Of a DNA stretch of 63,091 bases, positions 50,018 to 62,802 are shown in pieces. The stretch covers positions 1-63,091 of the forward strand of contig JABANN010000138.1 in assembly GCA_013115125.1 (NCBI GenBank), in the 5' to 3' direction. Numbering within the stretch: the first letter of the stretch is position 1; every line of letters begins with the position of its first letter. This DNA is from Perkinsus olseni. Taxonomy: Eukaryota; Perkinsozoa; Perkinsida. The notes below the pieces were generated by a model, which was not told where the DNA came from, made no database searches, and saw nothing but the letters and a program-made list of their open reading frames with translations. The position numbers were made by a program, and so were the translations under genes.

Positions 50018-50782
50018 GGTGGAATAGTGCTCCTGACGAATCCGCATCGGTACTTGGCCATGATGAGGAGTATCGCCGCTTAGGAAAGGAACTCTGTCGT
50101 TGTAACCTCTTAGCTGAGAAAGGGTCCTTCCCCCTGGCTCCACTACGGCCTGGCCTAGGCTACTCGAACCAATGCGTCCGTGGAGTACGGTGAAAGTCTC
50201 ATTGCATCTTCGCTTCTTTTTCTTATATTCTCTGAAGGTGCCTCTCAAGAGTCCATCATACGAGAGCTTAGTCCACTGAAGGCCCTTTGCGGGAATATAT
50301 CAAGCCCTGATGAGCGCGGGGCTACTGAGAATCTAAATACACGAGATGAACAGGAACCGAGCTCGTGACCGTCCATGTTGTTGCCATGGCTGTTAGAGCA
50401 TATTTCTGGGCCCGAAACCAGTGGATTCTGTTGAGGGAGGTCGTTTGACAAAATGCTCCGCGCGGAGGTTGCAGAGGTTCCTTGTTGCCGCTCCGTAAAT
50501 GCGCACCTCTCTCCTAGCTCTGCGCCCAGGCCGCCGTCAGGCGCATAAGTCCGAGCCAAATCTTCGTTCGACTATGCGGAAGAGGGGCAGGATGAAGTCA
50601 ATGACCGATGCTGGGCGGAAGCTCGTGCAGAAAGGTGTCGAAGTAGGGCCCCAAGATCCTGCATTCGAATGGGTCCTAGTACTGTGTTGGCCCTCGCTCC
50701 CGCCACCCTAGGCAGCGGAAGACCTGCGTGTTGGTAGGTGATAGCGAGACAGGTTGAACACCGAGACGCCCAGCAGCTGACG
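50018..50782. other. Intergenic region and possible 5' exons of the channel gene
   Basis: No separate gene is supported in 50018-50520. From about 50570 a frame reads EEGQDEVNDRCWAEARAE before a donor-like GTGTCG, which could be an upstream exon of the K+ channel. Confidence 0.4.
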
Positions 50783-53700
50783 ATGATGGAGCAAACTTAC
50801 GAGGGCTTCTTCACCGACTTCGATGAAGACTGTGTTGACCATTACAGAGCCGAAGAGGTGAGCATCAGTCAGCGCTTCCACCGAAAGTTCGCAGTCCCGT
50901 AGAAGCCGGCTTTTTCGTTCGATGCTCAGAGAATCATCGGAAACCGCCAAAAGATCGGGGATTCGCACAATCTGGGAGGAGCAGGCCTCAGCGTTCTGGC
51001 GACGGGGCAAGCGTCACTCGCCACTCTGTACGGCTCGCAGCGGGCCCCGGAGAGCAAACCAGCTGAGCCGAGCGCCGCGAAGATCCTAGGTCTGTGTGAC
51101 CGGGTCAAGGAGACTCTGCAAAGGTCCGAGTGCTTCGTGTGGCCTGATAGCAGGTGGGCTGTCAGTCAGCGTTCCGGTTGTGTCAGAAGATCTCATCAGG
51201 TTCCGTAGAACCTGGGATCTCATCTTGCTCTTCCTCATTCTCTATCAAGCCGTCACCGTGCCTCTACTGCTCGCTTTCCCTTATATACACCTTTCTGGGG
51301 GCTATAAGCTCTTCGAGGACGTCGTGACCGTGTAGGCAGGGTGCGCGTGACGAAGCCGCTCACAGCTCGGCACTCAGTGGTGCGGGTTCTGATCCGGCCC
51401 TAATGCGGCGTTGCTCGCAGGTTCTTCCTCCTAGACGTGCTAGTTAACTTCTGTACCGGCTATCAGAGACCTAACGGAGTTATCGAGATGGGCGCTAAGG
51501 AGGTCAGAGCGCTCTCGGTCATCTCGCATAAGAAGACGCCCTCCTGTCCCCCAGTGATGGAGCCCCTGTGTCTGCAGGTTGCTCTGCACTACCTGAAGGG
51601 ATGGTTCCTACTCGACTTGCTCGCCTCGTTCCCCTATTCTTGGATAATAACGGCAGCAGCAGGGACCGATGTAGGTCAGCTCTACCGAACACGATCCATC
51701 GATGTGCCTGGGCCGCTCTCAGTCAGCGGCTTCTCGTGGCCCCAATCTGCTTCGAATCATCCGAGTTGGACGAATCGCGAGAGGCCTCAAGCTGGTTCGG
51801 GTTCTGAAAGTGGGTCGGCTCACGTCGATTTATTCTCTTCTCCCCTCGCCAATCTACCATCACACCAGCGCTCGATCTGCCATGTGGTGCGGATTCCCAA
51901 GTCCTCAGCTGAAGGGCGTGATGGACGAGCTGTCGGCGTCGCTCGGAGGAGCGTTGGTTGAGTCCTGCGCCATGACTCTCATTGGAATGGCCAAGTTCAG
52001 CGTTCTAGTGGTAAGGACTAGCAGGGCGCATAATCTCGGATGAAGCCAGCTCCTCTCTCCGTTAGCAGTTGCTCATTGCGCACTGGAACGCCTGTGCATT
52101 CGGAATGGTAGGCTGGGAGCTCTACCGTTCGGGATCCGAGAACTGGATGTACAGGCTAGAGTATGCCAAAGGTAGGCACTCTCTGGTTTCGGTCGTACTG
52201 GCTGCGGTGTGTCTAACGCGCGCTCAGAGCTCTTATACAGCTCCGTCGGGGGAATTAGATAAAGAAAATTTATGAGGGCACTAGTCGAAAGCAAATACGT
52301 GTCATATTAAGCGATACTTTTTCGGGCGCCGTACTGTCAGGAAATAGTCTTAAATTTTCTATGATCAGAAGTTTCTCCGTAGCCATGCTGAATGACCAAC
52401 CATCGGGGCACAATCGACGTGATCGTCGAATCCGACATCCATAAAATTGTTCAATACCTCGGCCTTCCATGAATGAGATTGGTCCTGGGTCTTTCCCTCT
52501 GACAGGCAGGGCCACTACGTTTATGGTACTGATATCGAGCCTCAACACTCCCGCTGTAGGTGCATACCCGACAGAGTTAGTGACCCTCCACCAGAGGCCA
52601 TGCGTAGACGGCGAGACTGCCGAGCTACAGGCAACCTCGTATACCAACTGGGATGAGTGACTTCATGCCGCTCAATCCCGTGTTGTAAGACCTGCCCTTT
52701 TAGTTACACGCCTGGCGACCGTATATGCGTGCTACCGGACGTGTACGAGGCCTACCTGCAGAGCATGTTTTGGAGCCTACAGACCATCGCAGCAGTCGGG
52801 TGAGTTTCTTGGCTGGGAGGGTTGACAGAGGGAGCTCATAAGCTCGCAATTGATGATCCGGTGACGTCTTCTCTTGGCCGGCACGATAGCCGTGGGCACC
52901 GGCAAATCCACGCTACACACATCGGGCGCCTGAGATGGACTCCTGTTAGCGAATTGAAAGTGTCCTAGCTACTGTACTCTGTTGAGACAGCCACGCTGAG
53001 GGGTACTGTAACTGGTCTGTCCGTGGAAACTAGAGTGGGTCAGGGGTCACGTCTGTAATATGTATGTTAGATACGGCAACGTCTACGGCTGGCATTGGGG
53101 AGAGCGCTTGTACTCGATAATCGCCATGCTGCTGGGCTGTGCTGCTTTCGGATTAACTGTCGGATATGTGAGAACGGACTAGTACCGAGCGCCCTAGAAA
53201 CATATGGAGTGGTCCTTGACTAGAACGAACTGTTGACAAATCGTGTGACAGCGTGTCCGAGTGGTTAAGGAGGTGGACTCGAAATCCACTAGGCTCTGCC
53301 TGCGCAGGTTCGAATCCTGCCGCTGTCGTTTCTTTCTGTTTTCTCCGACTTGGAAAGGAACTTCTTCTAGGTGCAAACGCTCTACAGCTCTCCCGACATC
53401 GTACTCAATCACTTCCAAACGAAGCGGAGGAATACCCTCACATACCTCAGGCGGAATCTCCGCCTGCCCCCAGCCATCATGGAAAAGGTCCAGACCTACT
53501 TCCGTTCCCAAGAAGAGCGGTAAGTAGCGAAAGCAGCATAAACGGCTGCTTACCAACAACTTATATAGCCTCTTCCGCAGACATCGCCTTCATCGTGTTG
53601 AATGCGACGAGATACTGCGTATGCTTTCTTTACCGCTACGTTGTGAAGTGCAGCGGCACATTCGCGGCGGCGTCCTCAATCAGTGAGAATACGGTTCCTT

Positions 53701-56007
53701 GGGGCGCTCTGTGTCCACCCGGCGCTCTATGACGGCCTCCACGCTGACCGACGTTGCAAGCGTGCTCATCAAGCTCTTAGGCTTCCTATGTTCTCCGAGT
53801 GCCCCAACGTGGATGCGCAGCTGCCAGCGAATCTTGTCTTGAAGCTCGTACCAGTCGAGTACGGCCCAAACGACGTCCTATTCGAGTGTGGAGAGCTAGC
53901 GGATTGTGTATACTTCTTAGCGCGAGGGAAGGTAATCGCTTCTCACTTATTCTTCAGTCAGAGTAGGGATCTGGAGTACCTGTGTGGGTGCAGCCAGGGT
54001 CAAGAGAAGAGAAGTTGGTCGGCTCAGGTTCGTCTACTGAACAAGTCGTCACGATCGTCTATGACTTTGAGAGACAACGGCTACGATACCCACTTCGGCG
54101 AGCTCTCGCTTTTAGTGAACTCTGTTCGCATAGTGCAGGTAGCTTTCGAGACTCTGGAGTATCGCGACTCGGAGTCACCTCTGTGATTTGGAGAGGCGCC
54201 GATTATCCGCTCCTCCCAGGCTCAGTGTCTCACGTTCTCCGAGTTCTACGTGCTGCACACTATTGATTTTCTCGAGAGTATCATGGAGTTTCCGCAGGAA
54301 CTGGCGTTGTAAGAGGAGCGCGATTCTGACTTGTATTATTGTTCCATAGAGACACATCTCCACTGCTGCACAGTTACGTAGGCATGGCGCGGAAGATTCT
54401 TAAGGAAGCGAAAGAGAGACGCGTGCAGAGGAAGAGACGAGACCGGCAGAGGAATGTTCTCTCGAGCCGTGAGGACAAGCGCGAAGTACAGGGCGGGGGA
54501 CTCGGCCGTTCGTTAGCGCGCTAGAGGGCTCAGGTTGAATCTCCTGTCTCAGTTGACTGGCATCCTCCAGAACGAGCGCGGACCTAGAGAAACAGCGGGC
54601 ACTGCCAAGACTAGTTCCGAGAACCGACGCTCTGGTCAACCGATGCGGATGAGGAGTGGACTCAAGTTTGCACGGATAGAAAGCATGCGAGCGCTCGAAT
54701 CTGATCGGTCTGCTCGCTCGTCGATGAATACTTCTTTGGAGAGGAGTGAACCCACCGGCCGGAGGGAGGGGCTCGCTGAGCTAGTCGAGGGATGGGAAGA
54801 GCTCCGAGACCGGGTTAGTGATGCCAGCGTGGCACGCGACGCTTACAAACGCAGAAAGTATCGAAGCAAGTCATGTATCGACCAGGTCATCGAGATACCT
54901 GTCGAAAAGCCTCGACGAGCCACATGGACTGCGGCAGACATTTCCCGAGGGGGGAGTGCATCCTCAGTTGTTGGTGGGCACTTCCTCGTGGATATGCCGG
55001 TGGATCGAAGCCGACGGCAGAGTTGGTTGGCACGCGCACAGCAGTCGCTAGAGCTGGAGATAATGCCGGACTCTGATACCGAGGAGGCGACTCGAAGCAT
55101 CGATCCAATGTCTCCCGGTGTCCACACAATCCTTTTCCCGGGGCACGCGATCACTGACGTTCCTCGGGATAAGAGCATCCGTGACGAGTGGATTGACAAA
55201 GCCGATGCGCACGCGATAGATACGGCGAGACGGGCGACTTCTGCTGGACCGGAGGAGCCAGATAAAGCTATGGTCGAGTTTATGTCGGAGCGTGAATCCT
55301 ATGGTCGTGCTGAATCGGGAACAGATTCTCTGAGTGAATCGGACGAGAGCAGCGGCGATCCGCAGATTCGTCGCAGCAGGACTGGCATACGGTTGAGAGC
55401 GTCTTCAAAGCGCAGGATGAGGCTCAAACCAGCAATGGCTCAGCGGCAGCAGAAGTTGACCGGCTACCGGTTGAAACAGAAGTTGGAAATGTTCGAGACA
55501 CCGATGTGGGAGAGTGTCCCCTGCATGAGAGATGTATCCTCTGATATCTTCCCCTGGCAAACCTTGAAGTACGCCCGAAGGGAGAGTGAAGAAAGCGAGG
55601 ACGAGGAGCGAGAAATGAGGAGGATGTCGGCTCTGTTCCTTCTTGAGGATACTGCAACTTCGTCTCAGACTCGACTGCGTAGAGCGCGAGAGCATCTCCG
55701 AGCGGTGGTGATGAAGAAGGCTGCCGCTAGGCCGAGCATGGCGGATAAGATCAACCTGCAGAGGGCTCAGAGAGAGAGGGCACTGGCGTCGAATCGGAAC
55801 CTCTACAGCCGCACACATAGCTATCATAGTGCAATGGAGGCTACGAGGAGCGGTTACCTTGGCGAATCTGAGGAGCCGGTGTTGCAGACCTTGCAGCGCA
55901 GTGCCGATCTGAAGCACAGGCTGTCGGCCAGATACGAGGGCTCGGAGAGTATCTTCACCTCTCATACCACTGCGACCGGCGGGAAGTTCGGCGGCTTCGA
56001 AATGTGA
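50783..56007 (+). CDS. Voltage-sensing K+ channel with cyclic-nucleotide-binding domain
   Basis: A six-segment K+ channel of the EAG/CNG/HCN superfamily, acting in the plasma membrane. The N-terminal exon starts MMEQTYEGFFTDFDEDC. S1 near 51220 reads TWDLILLFLILYQAVTVPLL. S2 follows (RFFLLDVLVNFCTGYQ), then S3 (YLKGWFLLDLLASFPYSWII). S4 near 51740-51810 has Arg/Lys every third residue (LRIIRVGRIARGLKLVRVLK). S5 reads LLIAHWNACAFGMVGW. The pore helix and filter read SMFWSLQTIAAVGYGNVYG with an intact GYG, and S6 reads IIAMLLGCAAFGLTVGY. A C-linker starts at 53371, and the nucleotide-binding fold (GPNDVLFECGELADCVYFLA, then HFGELSLLVNS) lies at 53860-54125. A 490-codon last exon (from about 54535) is charged, Ser/Arg-rich and probably disordered; it stops at 56007. 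The start is tentative. Confidence 0.85.
52172..52703 (+). other. Long channel intron (532 nt) between S5 and the pore
   Basis: The donor GTAGG follows MYRLEYAK and the acceptor TAG precedes YTPGDRICVLPDVYEA. Other introns of this gene are mostly near 50-200 nt. The opposite strand carries a 125-codon open frame, listed separately. Confidence 0.7.
52270..52647 (-). CDS. Antisense open frame nested in a channel intron
   Basis: A 125-codon minus-strand frame lies wholly inside the 532-nt intron. The translation (for example GVLRLDISTINVVALPVRG, then KDPGPISFMEGRGIEQFYG) has an ordinary amino-acid mix with beta-like alternation and no low-complexity. It has no signal peptide that I can see and matches no family I know. 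It may be a fragment of an inserted gene or a chance frame. Confidence 0.3.
   Translation of the reverse strand: MVYEVACSSAVSPSTHGLWWRVTNSVGYAPTAGVLRLDISTINVVALPVRGKDPGPISFMEGRGIEQFYGCRIRRSRRLCPDGWSFSMATEKLLIIENLRLFPDSTAPEKVSLNMTRICFRLVPS
53247..53328 (+). tRNA. tRNA-Ser (anticodon CGA)
   Basis: Acceptor stem GACAGCG (53247-53253) pairs with CGCTGTC (53321-53327), and the discriminator is G53328. The D-arm contains TCCGAGTGGTTAAGGA. The anticodon stem GTGGA/TCCAC encloses loop CTCGAAA, with CGA at positions 34-36. A long variable arm (type II) fits serine. T-arm GCAGGTTCGAATCCTGC is perfect. There is no intron, CCA is not encoded, and a T-rich stretch follows. It lies in the sense orientation within the channel intron 53168-53370. 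Confidence 0.97.
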
Positions 56008-56039
56008 ATCACATGGTGATCAGCATGTCGGACGGTTAT

Positions 56040-57445
56040 TCAGTGTTCACATGCTATTCCGTGGCGCAGTGAAAGTTCGAGGTTTGGGCGTTGACCGAGG
56101 GTGCGAGTCCTCCTGGTTTGTCAGTACCGCTGTCCTGTTGAAGACTCCGATGGCCACTCTTCGTCGTCGTAACCCCCATCCACAGTGTACGCATGGGACA
56201 TCGTCTCTTCTACGGCGAAGTGCATCGACGCCCACACACCTCCAGACTGGCCACCTCCCTCTGCACTTCGCACCGATGCCTCTATCGTGTAAGTTCCCAG
56301 AGGGCCCTGTGGGCCCTTCTCCCAACTCACCCTGCGGAATAGTCTGGTGTGTCCGTATGCAGCCCCTCAGGCATAGTCGGCTACGGCGGTTTCATACCTG
56401 GTCGGATAGCTGAGGACCTCCATGGCTCTACGCACTCGAAAGAGAATCTTCTGGCGACGAAGCTAGCTAGAGGCCCCCGGCTCGAGCGAGCGTGAGTTCT
56501 GGCGCCCCTTTATACATTTCTCGAATCGTCATAGTCTTTTGCGCACAGGTGCTTCGGCGAGAATGACGCTAAAGTCCGCAAGCCTTGGCTACCGACAACG
56601 GGGTAGTTGGTGCCAGAGAGACTGAGTGGAAACAACGCGGCAAGATACATGATTAGATATTGTGGAACGATCCGTGGGAAGGACTCGAACGACGTGTATG
56701 GCGTCACCCATAAAACAGCCGGGACGATAGCAAGCAAGCTGGTCAAGCATCCAGTCTTCCAACGGAGTGAGTTCCTTGCACTCGAAGCTCAGTCTACTGG
56801 GTGGCTTTGCGTAGGCCCTCTCGGCCCAGGCTTCTGGAGCTCAGCGACCGGCGCTGGATTGCTCCATGCCGCCCTCGTCCATCGCTCTAGCAAACATGAC
56901 TTGAATGTGAGCCACACTGAACCTTGGGAGGCGAGACTGTGTATCGTACCGCCGTTCACTCTGAAACTGCACGTGCTACTTTCCGTTACTGTATCGAACC
57001 TTCAGCCGCTGTACGAGGAACGAGATTTGCTGGAGCTGCTCGCGACTCGGGAGGATCTCTCGAACATGACGCGATCATTCGATCGTGTTCGAATACCCCC
57101 GCGTACTATTCCACGCTCTATGGTGAGCTCAAGCGAATTGGTCTCAAAGTTCCATTGCTGTTTGCATCTGTCAGTCCGATAACCGTGAGATCTCCTACCA
57201 GCCGCCTCCCGACTGTAGAGCTCTACGTCGCTGCCGTAGAGGAGACGGTACGCTCGACCCCGCTCTGTACGCCAAATATAGAGGTGGGTCGGCAGCAGCC
57301 TTCGTGTTGTCAAGAGCGTAGCGAAGCAGGCTCTACTTACTTCTCAGGTTGTGCCGCGGGAGCGAGCAGTTACTCTACCAAGATGGACCCCCTCCGACAG
57401 AGTAGCTGGTACGGCAAAGTTAGATTCGGCGGAGGGAGAACTTGA
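56040..57445 (+). CDS. Candidate ciliary microtubule inner protein (CIMIP2/FAM166-like)
   Basis: Two exon segments share one pattern: GYGGFIPGRIAEDLHGSTHS near 56375 and GYMIRYCGTIRGKDSNDVYG followed by VTHKTAG near 56650. The second arises by joining KPWLPTTG to YMIRYCG across a 45-nt intron. The pattern Gly-Tyr-x-Gly-x-Ile-x-Gly, then Gly-x-Thr-His, recalls the repeat of CIMIP2/FAM166 proteins, which line the inside of axonemal doublet microtubules. Downstream frames (56924-57445) read AYYSTLYGELKRIGLKVPLL and a Ser/Thr-rich tail that stops at 57445. Exon structure is incomplete and the start is unknown. A flagellated life stage would fit. The family call is inference from two short repeats. 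Confidence 0.4.
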
Positions 57446-57786
57446 GACATGAACTTACACAACGGTTAACTGTTCCCTTGTGAAGGATGTTGTTACCTGG
57501 CTCTGTCTGCCGTCGTGTTAGTAGTCTAGATTGACTCAAAGCCCGCTGTAACGTAACTCTGGACATAAAGGACGGTGCGAAGCCTGAGGATGGTGACACC
57601 ATCACAGAGACGGGCAACATCATGAGAGGGACAAAAGCTTTGTGACAATAGCATTGATGGGGACATCAATTGTGACACTTCTAGGCCGGCATACTAGCCT
57701 TCGCTACCTTCTCTATCGAGTGCTGTTAGTGGCATTGACAGGTTTGCCTGCATTATATACTATAATAATCGGTATAAAGACTCTCT

Positions 57787-58803
57787 ATGTTTGCTTGTTC
57801 CTGTGAGTCGCCGATCTCGACTATGTCGGGTTACTCTACTCCACGTGCGCTGTCAACGAGGACCTCTTCTACCCTCTCTACATCTCCATCTGGGACGCCG
57901 ACGAAAAGAAGTCGCGAGCTCGAGTTGTATAATGAGCCCGACATCGAGTTGTACAACGACAAGGCCACCCTGGCTAAGGATGTCCAAGCAATGCTTCCGT
58001 TCTGGAGGGATCTTATGATTGCTGTGCATCCGGCTCCAGGTTACTCGTATCCTACCCTCTCTGGGCTGATCGAACAATTTCGTGGGGCTACGAGGGCTTT
58101 ATTTGTTGTCAACCCGGTGAAGTCCGTGGAAGATACTGTGACTGTGACAGCTGCCGTCCTCGTTATGAACACAGCTGAGACTGCTTTCGAGGTGCACCAG
58201 TGGTTTAACGATGACACTAAGGGGAAGCGGTCCGTTATTGTGAGCAGCTTCCCTGCGAGTCGTCCTATGAAATCGTCGACGATGACAAATAGACGAAGTC
58301 CCAAGGCTATGTCCCTTCCCGGTGCTGGAAGTTTCTCTCCAAGCAGTGCTTCTACCACTATTACTAATACTCGTAATGTCGACTACACCTCGCTACAGCA
58401 GTTAGTGCAGATCGACAAGGTGTTTCCCCTTACTAATGGGCGAACCGGCGTTTGTGGCAGCATGACTTTGACGGATGTTAAGTCCCTCTTACCTCAAGAC
58501 GAAGAGGATTGTAGGAGCCGAGTTCTCTTGGTCAAGCGTTGTCATAAGCTTGGTTTATCATCGAGCGTCTTGCTCAAGGATTATTTTGATAAACTGGTCG
58601 GTAAAAAGGATGCGGTCGAGATGGTGCTCATGCTGCCACTAAAGTCTCGTTACAATGTCAGGAGTTCGAAGCCGTTACCTCCGAAGACGGGCTTTGTTGT
58701 CTTTTCCGACCCTACGGATGCTTTGATTGCTCGTGCTTACGGAAGCCTGCAGCGTGTCTTAGGGGACATCGAAATCAAGGTCGAGACCTATGACCGTGTA
58801 TGA
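57787..58803 (+). CDS. Intronless 338-residue protein, unknown
   Basis: One uninterrupted frame runs from ATG 57787 (or ATG 57823 after SCESPIST) to TGA 58803. The first 60 residues are Ser/Thr-rich and contain a basic TPTKRSRELE. The middle (VQAMLPFWRDLMIAV, then TRALFVVNPVKSVEDTVTV) looks like a folded alpha/beta region. A Ser/Thr-rich linker follows. The last 110 residues (SRVLLVKRCHKLGLSSSVLL, KDYFDKLVG, KTGFVVFSDPTDALIARAYG) have the beta-alpha-beta rhythm of an RNA-recognition motif, though no RNP motif is clear. I do not recognise the family. The lack of introns is unusual in this window. Confidence 0.65.
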   Translation: MFACSCESPISTMSGYSTPRALSTRTSSTLSTSPSGTPTKRSRELELYNEPDIELYNDKATLAKDVQAMLPFWRDLMIAVHPAPGYSYPTLSGLIEQFRGATRALFVVNPVKSVEDTVTVTAAVLVMNTAETAFEVHQWFNDDTKGKRSVIVSSFPASRPMKSSTMTNRRSPKAMSLPGAGSFSPSSASTTITNTRNVDYTSLQQLVQIDKVFPLTNGRTGVCGSMTLTDVKSLLPQDEEDCRSRVLLVKRCHKLGLSSSVLLKDYFDKLVGKKDAVEMVLMLPLKSRYNVRSSKPLPPKTGFVVFSDPTDALIARAYGSLQRVLGDIEIKVETYDRV

Positions 58804-59165
58804 ATTGGCTACAGCCACATCGCGGACCTATCTGCAGGTTCGGATTTCCAATGTCTGAAATCAGCTGTGTTTTTGTTCTCTTTCTTTCTCCTCGATGAAG
58901 CTACCGCTGAAATTACTGATAGGAGTATCTCTGCAATTCAGGGAGCTCATTCTGCTATCCCCAACACCATAACTAACAACGATAATGACAACTGAAAGAA
59001 GGGCCAGTGATTGCCCCGATGAGAATCGTGTCGTCTCGTCTTTCTGTCGTGGTTGTTGATAACACTGTTCTATGAATATCGCCGTTATGCTAATTTTTGT
59101 GCGCGGTTGATATCGCTTTGTCGCTTTACTTCGTAGTTGTAGACAATAATATGCAATAATGATTT

Positions 59166-59261
59166 AAAATAAACGGGTCTCCTGCTAACGCTCCAACGGT
59201 GAAACCAATAGTTGTTTAACCGGAAGTGTTGATGTTGATGATCATTTCTTACTCGTTTATG
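59166..59261. repeat. Dispersed repeat, copy 1, conserved block
   Basis: A 96-bp block whose second copy at 62707-62802 differs at only three positions. It is followed by about 230 bp not found in copy 2, then by a more diverged second block (59490-59681). Confidence 0.95.
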
Positions 59262-59489
59262 CTGGCTTGATAACCGAATATATCGTGTGGCTGTTTTGTT
59301 GAACGAGCGAGAGTAACCAAGTTCCTGTTGCGTTACAGGAGTCGGGGGGAGATGGCAGGTATTCATGGCTGTAGCAATTTTACTGAGTCCGTTGATGAGC
59401 TAAAGGTTTGCCCGCGTAGAGCTCCCCGTGTACCACGAGTGGCGACTGGAGGTTTCCTCTATACTTTTCAACTTGTCACCAAGGGACAG

Positions 59490-59681
59490 TATACGCAAGC
59501 CCGGAGGGTCAGTGGTCAACGCACGTCCAGCCATCGCGGGCGTGCGTGGAGGCACCCTAAAGATTGAACATCCAGGGCTTCCAAGCATTCTACTTTGGCC
59601 ATGAGTGAACACAACAGCTCTGCATTATGGTGGAAAGAAGATGAGACCTATTGGATCATACTTGTGGTCGGACAACGATAT
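59490..59681. repeat. Dispersed repeat, copy 1, diverged block
   Basis: It aligns with 62803-63004 over shared words such as ACGCAAGCC, GGCACCCT, GAACATC, AGGGCTT, AAGCATTCT and ACACAACAGC. Similarity is clearly lower than in the first block, and each copy has small insertions. Confidence 0.75.
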
Positions 59682-59856
59682 TAATAAAGGGGAGAAACCA
59701 TGGGACACCTCACAATACTCAGCCTCCAACACCTGGTGTTGTGACAATGACCGAGCGAAGATCGGTGGCCAAGTGGGATCTTCTACCGGAATTACAAACG
59801 GTGACTAAGACCGACTGCTAACCGAGCAAAGTCATAGATATCGAATAAGGGTTACT

Positions 59857-59997
59857 GAGCTCATCGGAGCCGAAATAACTGGTAGCTGGTATTAGGCTCA
59901 TCAGAGCCGGAATAACTGGTAGTTGATGTTGAGCTCATCAGAGCTGGAATGACTGGTAGTTGGTATTGAGCTCATCAGAACTGAAATGACTAGTAGC
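59857..59997. repeat. 37-bp tandem repeat, 3.8 copies
   Basis: Units start at 59857, 59894, 59931 and 59968. Each begins GAGCTCATCAGAGC or a close variant and contains ACTGGTAGTTGGTATT-like sequence. Units differ by a few bases. It is non-coding and lies shortly beyond the 3' end of the cathepsin gene. Confidence 0.95.
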
Positions 59998-60078
59998 CTG
60001 CAAAAACGCAGGGAGCTCGTATGGATTCTCTGTGGCTTCAGCCGACTTGGCATATCAAATAAGGGGCCAAGGCCAACT

Positions 60079-61678
<1,600 letters not shown>

Positions 61679-62706
61679 TGTGAGAGGGCGATAGCTTCAC
61701 AGGAGACCCAGAGAAACCCAGTCGAAACACTCAGTGACATCACCAGCATGCGGTGATCAGCGGATCCTGCGAGTGGTCTCCACTGTTACACCCCTGGTGT
61801 TGACACCATCAGGCTTCCTTGTGACAAAAGTTGGGGAATGAACCGCAGCATGAAGCATGTATGCACATAGCCTTCCCCAGGGGAGGTTCCCCGTCGGTAA
61901 ACCTGTGGTCTCCGAGATGAGGCAAGGGGCCCACTGTTGTGAGGGGGCGCGTCAGGGGCCATATGATCGTCCGAACCGCTACCGGGTGCCGGCAGAATCA
62001 ATCGTTTGGTTCTCTGGGCACTTGCCTGCTAGCGTGAGAGGCAAAGCAGGGACAGGAGGTGTCCCATTGCGCCCACGCAGTAGTATGTGACAGGCAGCGG
62101 TGAGGCAGCCTTTAGGCCGGTCATTCTGAATGCAGCAGTGTAAGCTTAGCTTCTTCACCTGTCATCGAATGTGAGGAGCTGACAATGGTTCATCCTCGCA
62201 ATGCAAGGCTCACACACTCCGTTGTAGTTGAGGTGACGCGCCATTCGCGATACTCTTAACGCACTTGCACGCATACGTCGAGGATCTCGATCGAAGGATT
62301 TCAGCGCCTTGAGGTTTTGGGTTGGGAGTCATACTGGCACACAACTGCTACTGCATCCCCCGTAGAGGTTTTAACATGCGGTTATGTGCTTCAGAATGAG
62401 TTCGTAGAACACTCTCCCAGGATTGTCGTGCTTATGATAGCCCTACCAGGAGCAACCCCAGGAGAACGTTCAAACGCGAGCTTGCGTGGTCGCATGATGC
62501 GACTCGCACCACTCAGAGGAATCCTCTGAGTCGGCGGCACAGAGGATTGAAGGACCCCGTTTTCTGACATGGCATTGCAGTGTACGGCCTGGCTCATCCC
62601 GGGTGATCGGCTCTGAGTCTAGCCTCACCCAGGGCTCGTCTTAAGAGTTTTGTGCTCCGATCACGCGACATGCGCTACCGTACTGTAACGCGAGCACAGC
62701 ACAGTA
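61679..62706. other. Intergenic region upstream of cathepsin
   Basis: Over 1 kb without a supported gene. Short open frames on both strands show no domain. It should contain the cathepsin promoter. Confidence 0.55.
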
Positions 62707-62802
62707 AAAATAAACGGGTCTCCTGCTAACGCTCCAACGGTGAAACAAATAGTTGTTCAACCGGAAGTGTTGATGTTGATGATCATTTCTTTCTCGTTTA
62801 TG
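62707..62802. repeat. Dispersed repeat, copy 2, conserved block
   Basis: The second copy of the 96-bp block at 59166-59261, in the same orientation, about 3.5 kb away, with three differences. It runs directly into the diverged block. Confidence 0.95.

Larger units (their letters stand above)
58804..60078. other. Repeat-rich region without a gene
   Basis: AT-rich sequence with two repeat types, listed separately (a 96-bp block with a near-identical second copy, and a 37-bp tandem repeat). Open frames here are short and lack any domain. Confidence 0.6.

Noticed and set aside
55405-55965. A 186-codon minus-strand frame
   Set aside because: It is antisense to the long last exon of the channel gene, whose frame is uninterrupted for 490 codons.
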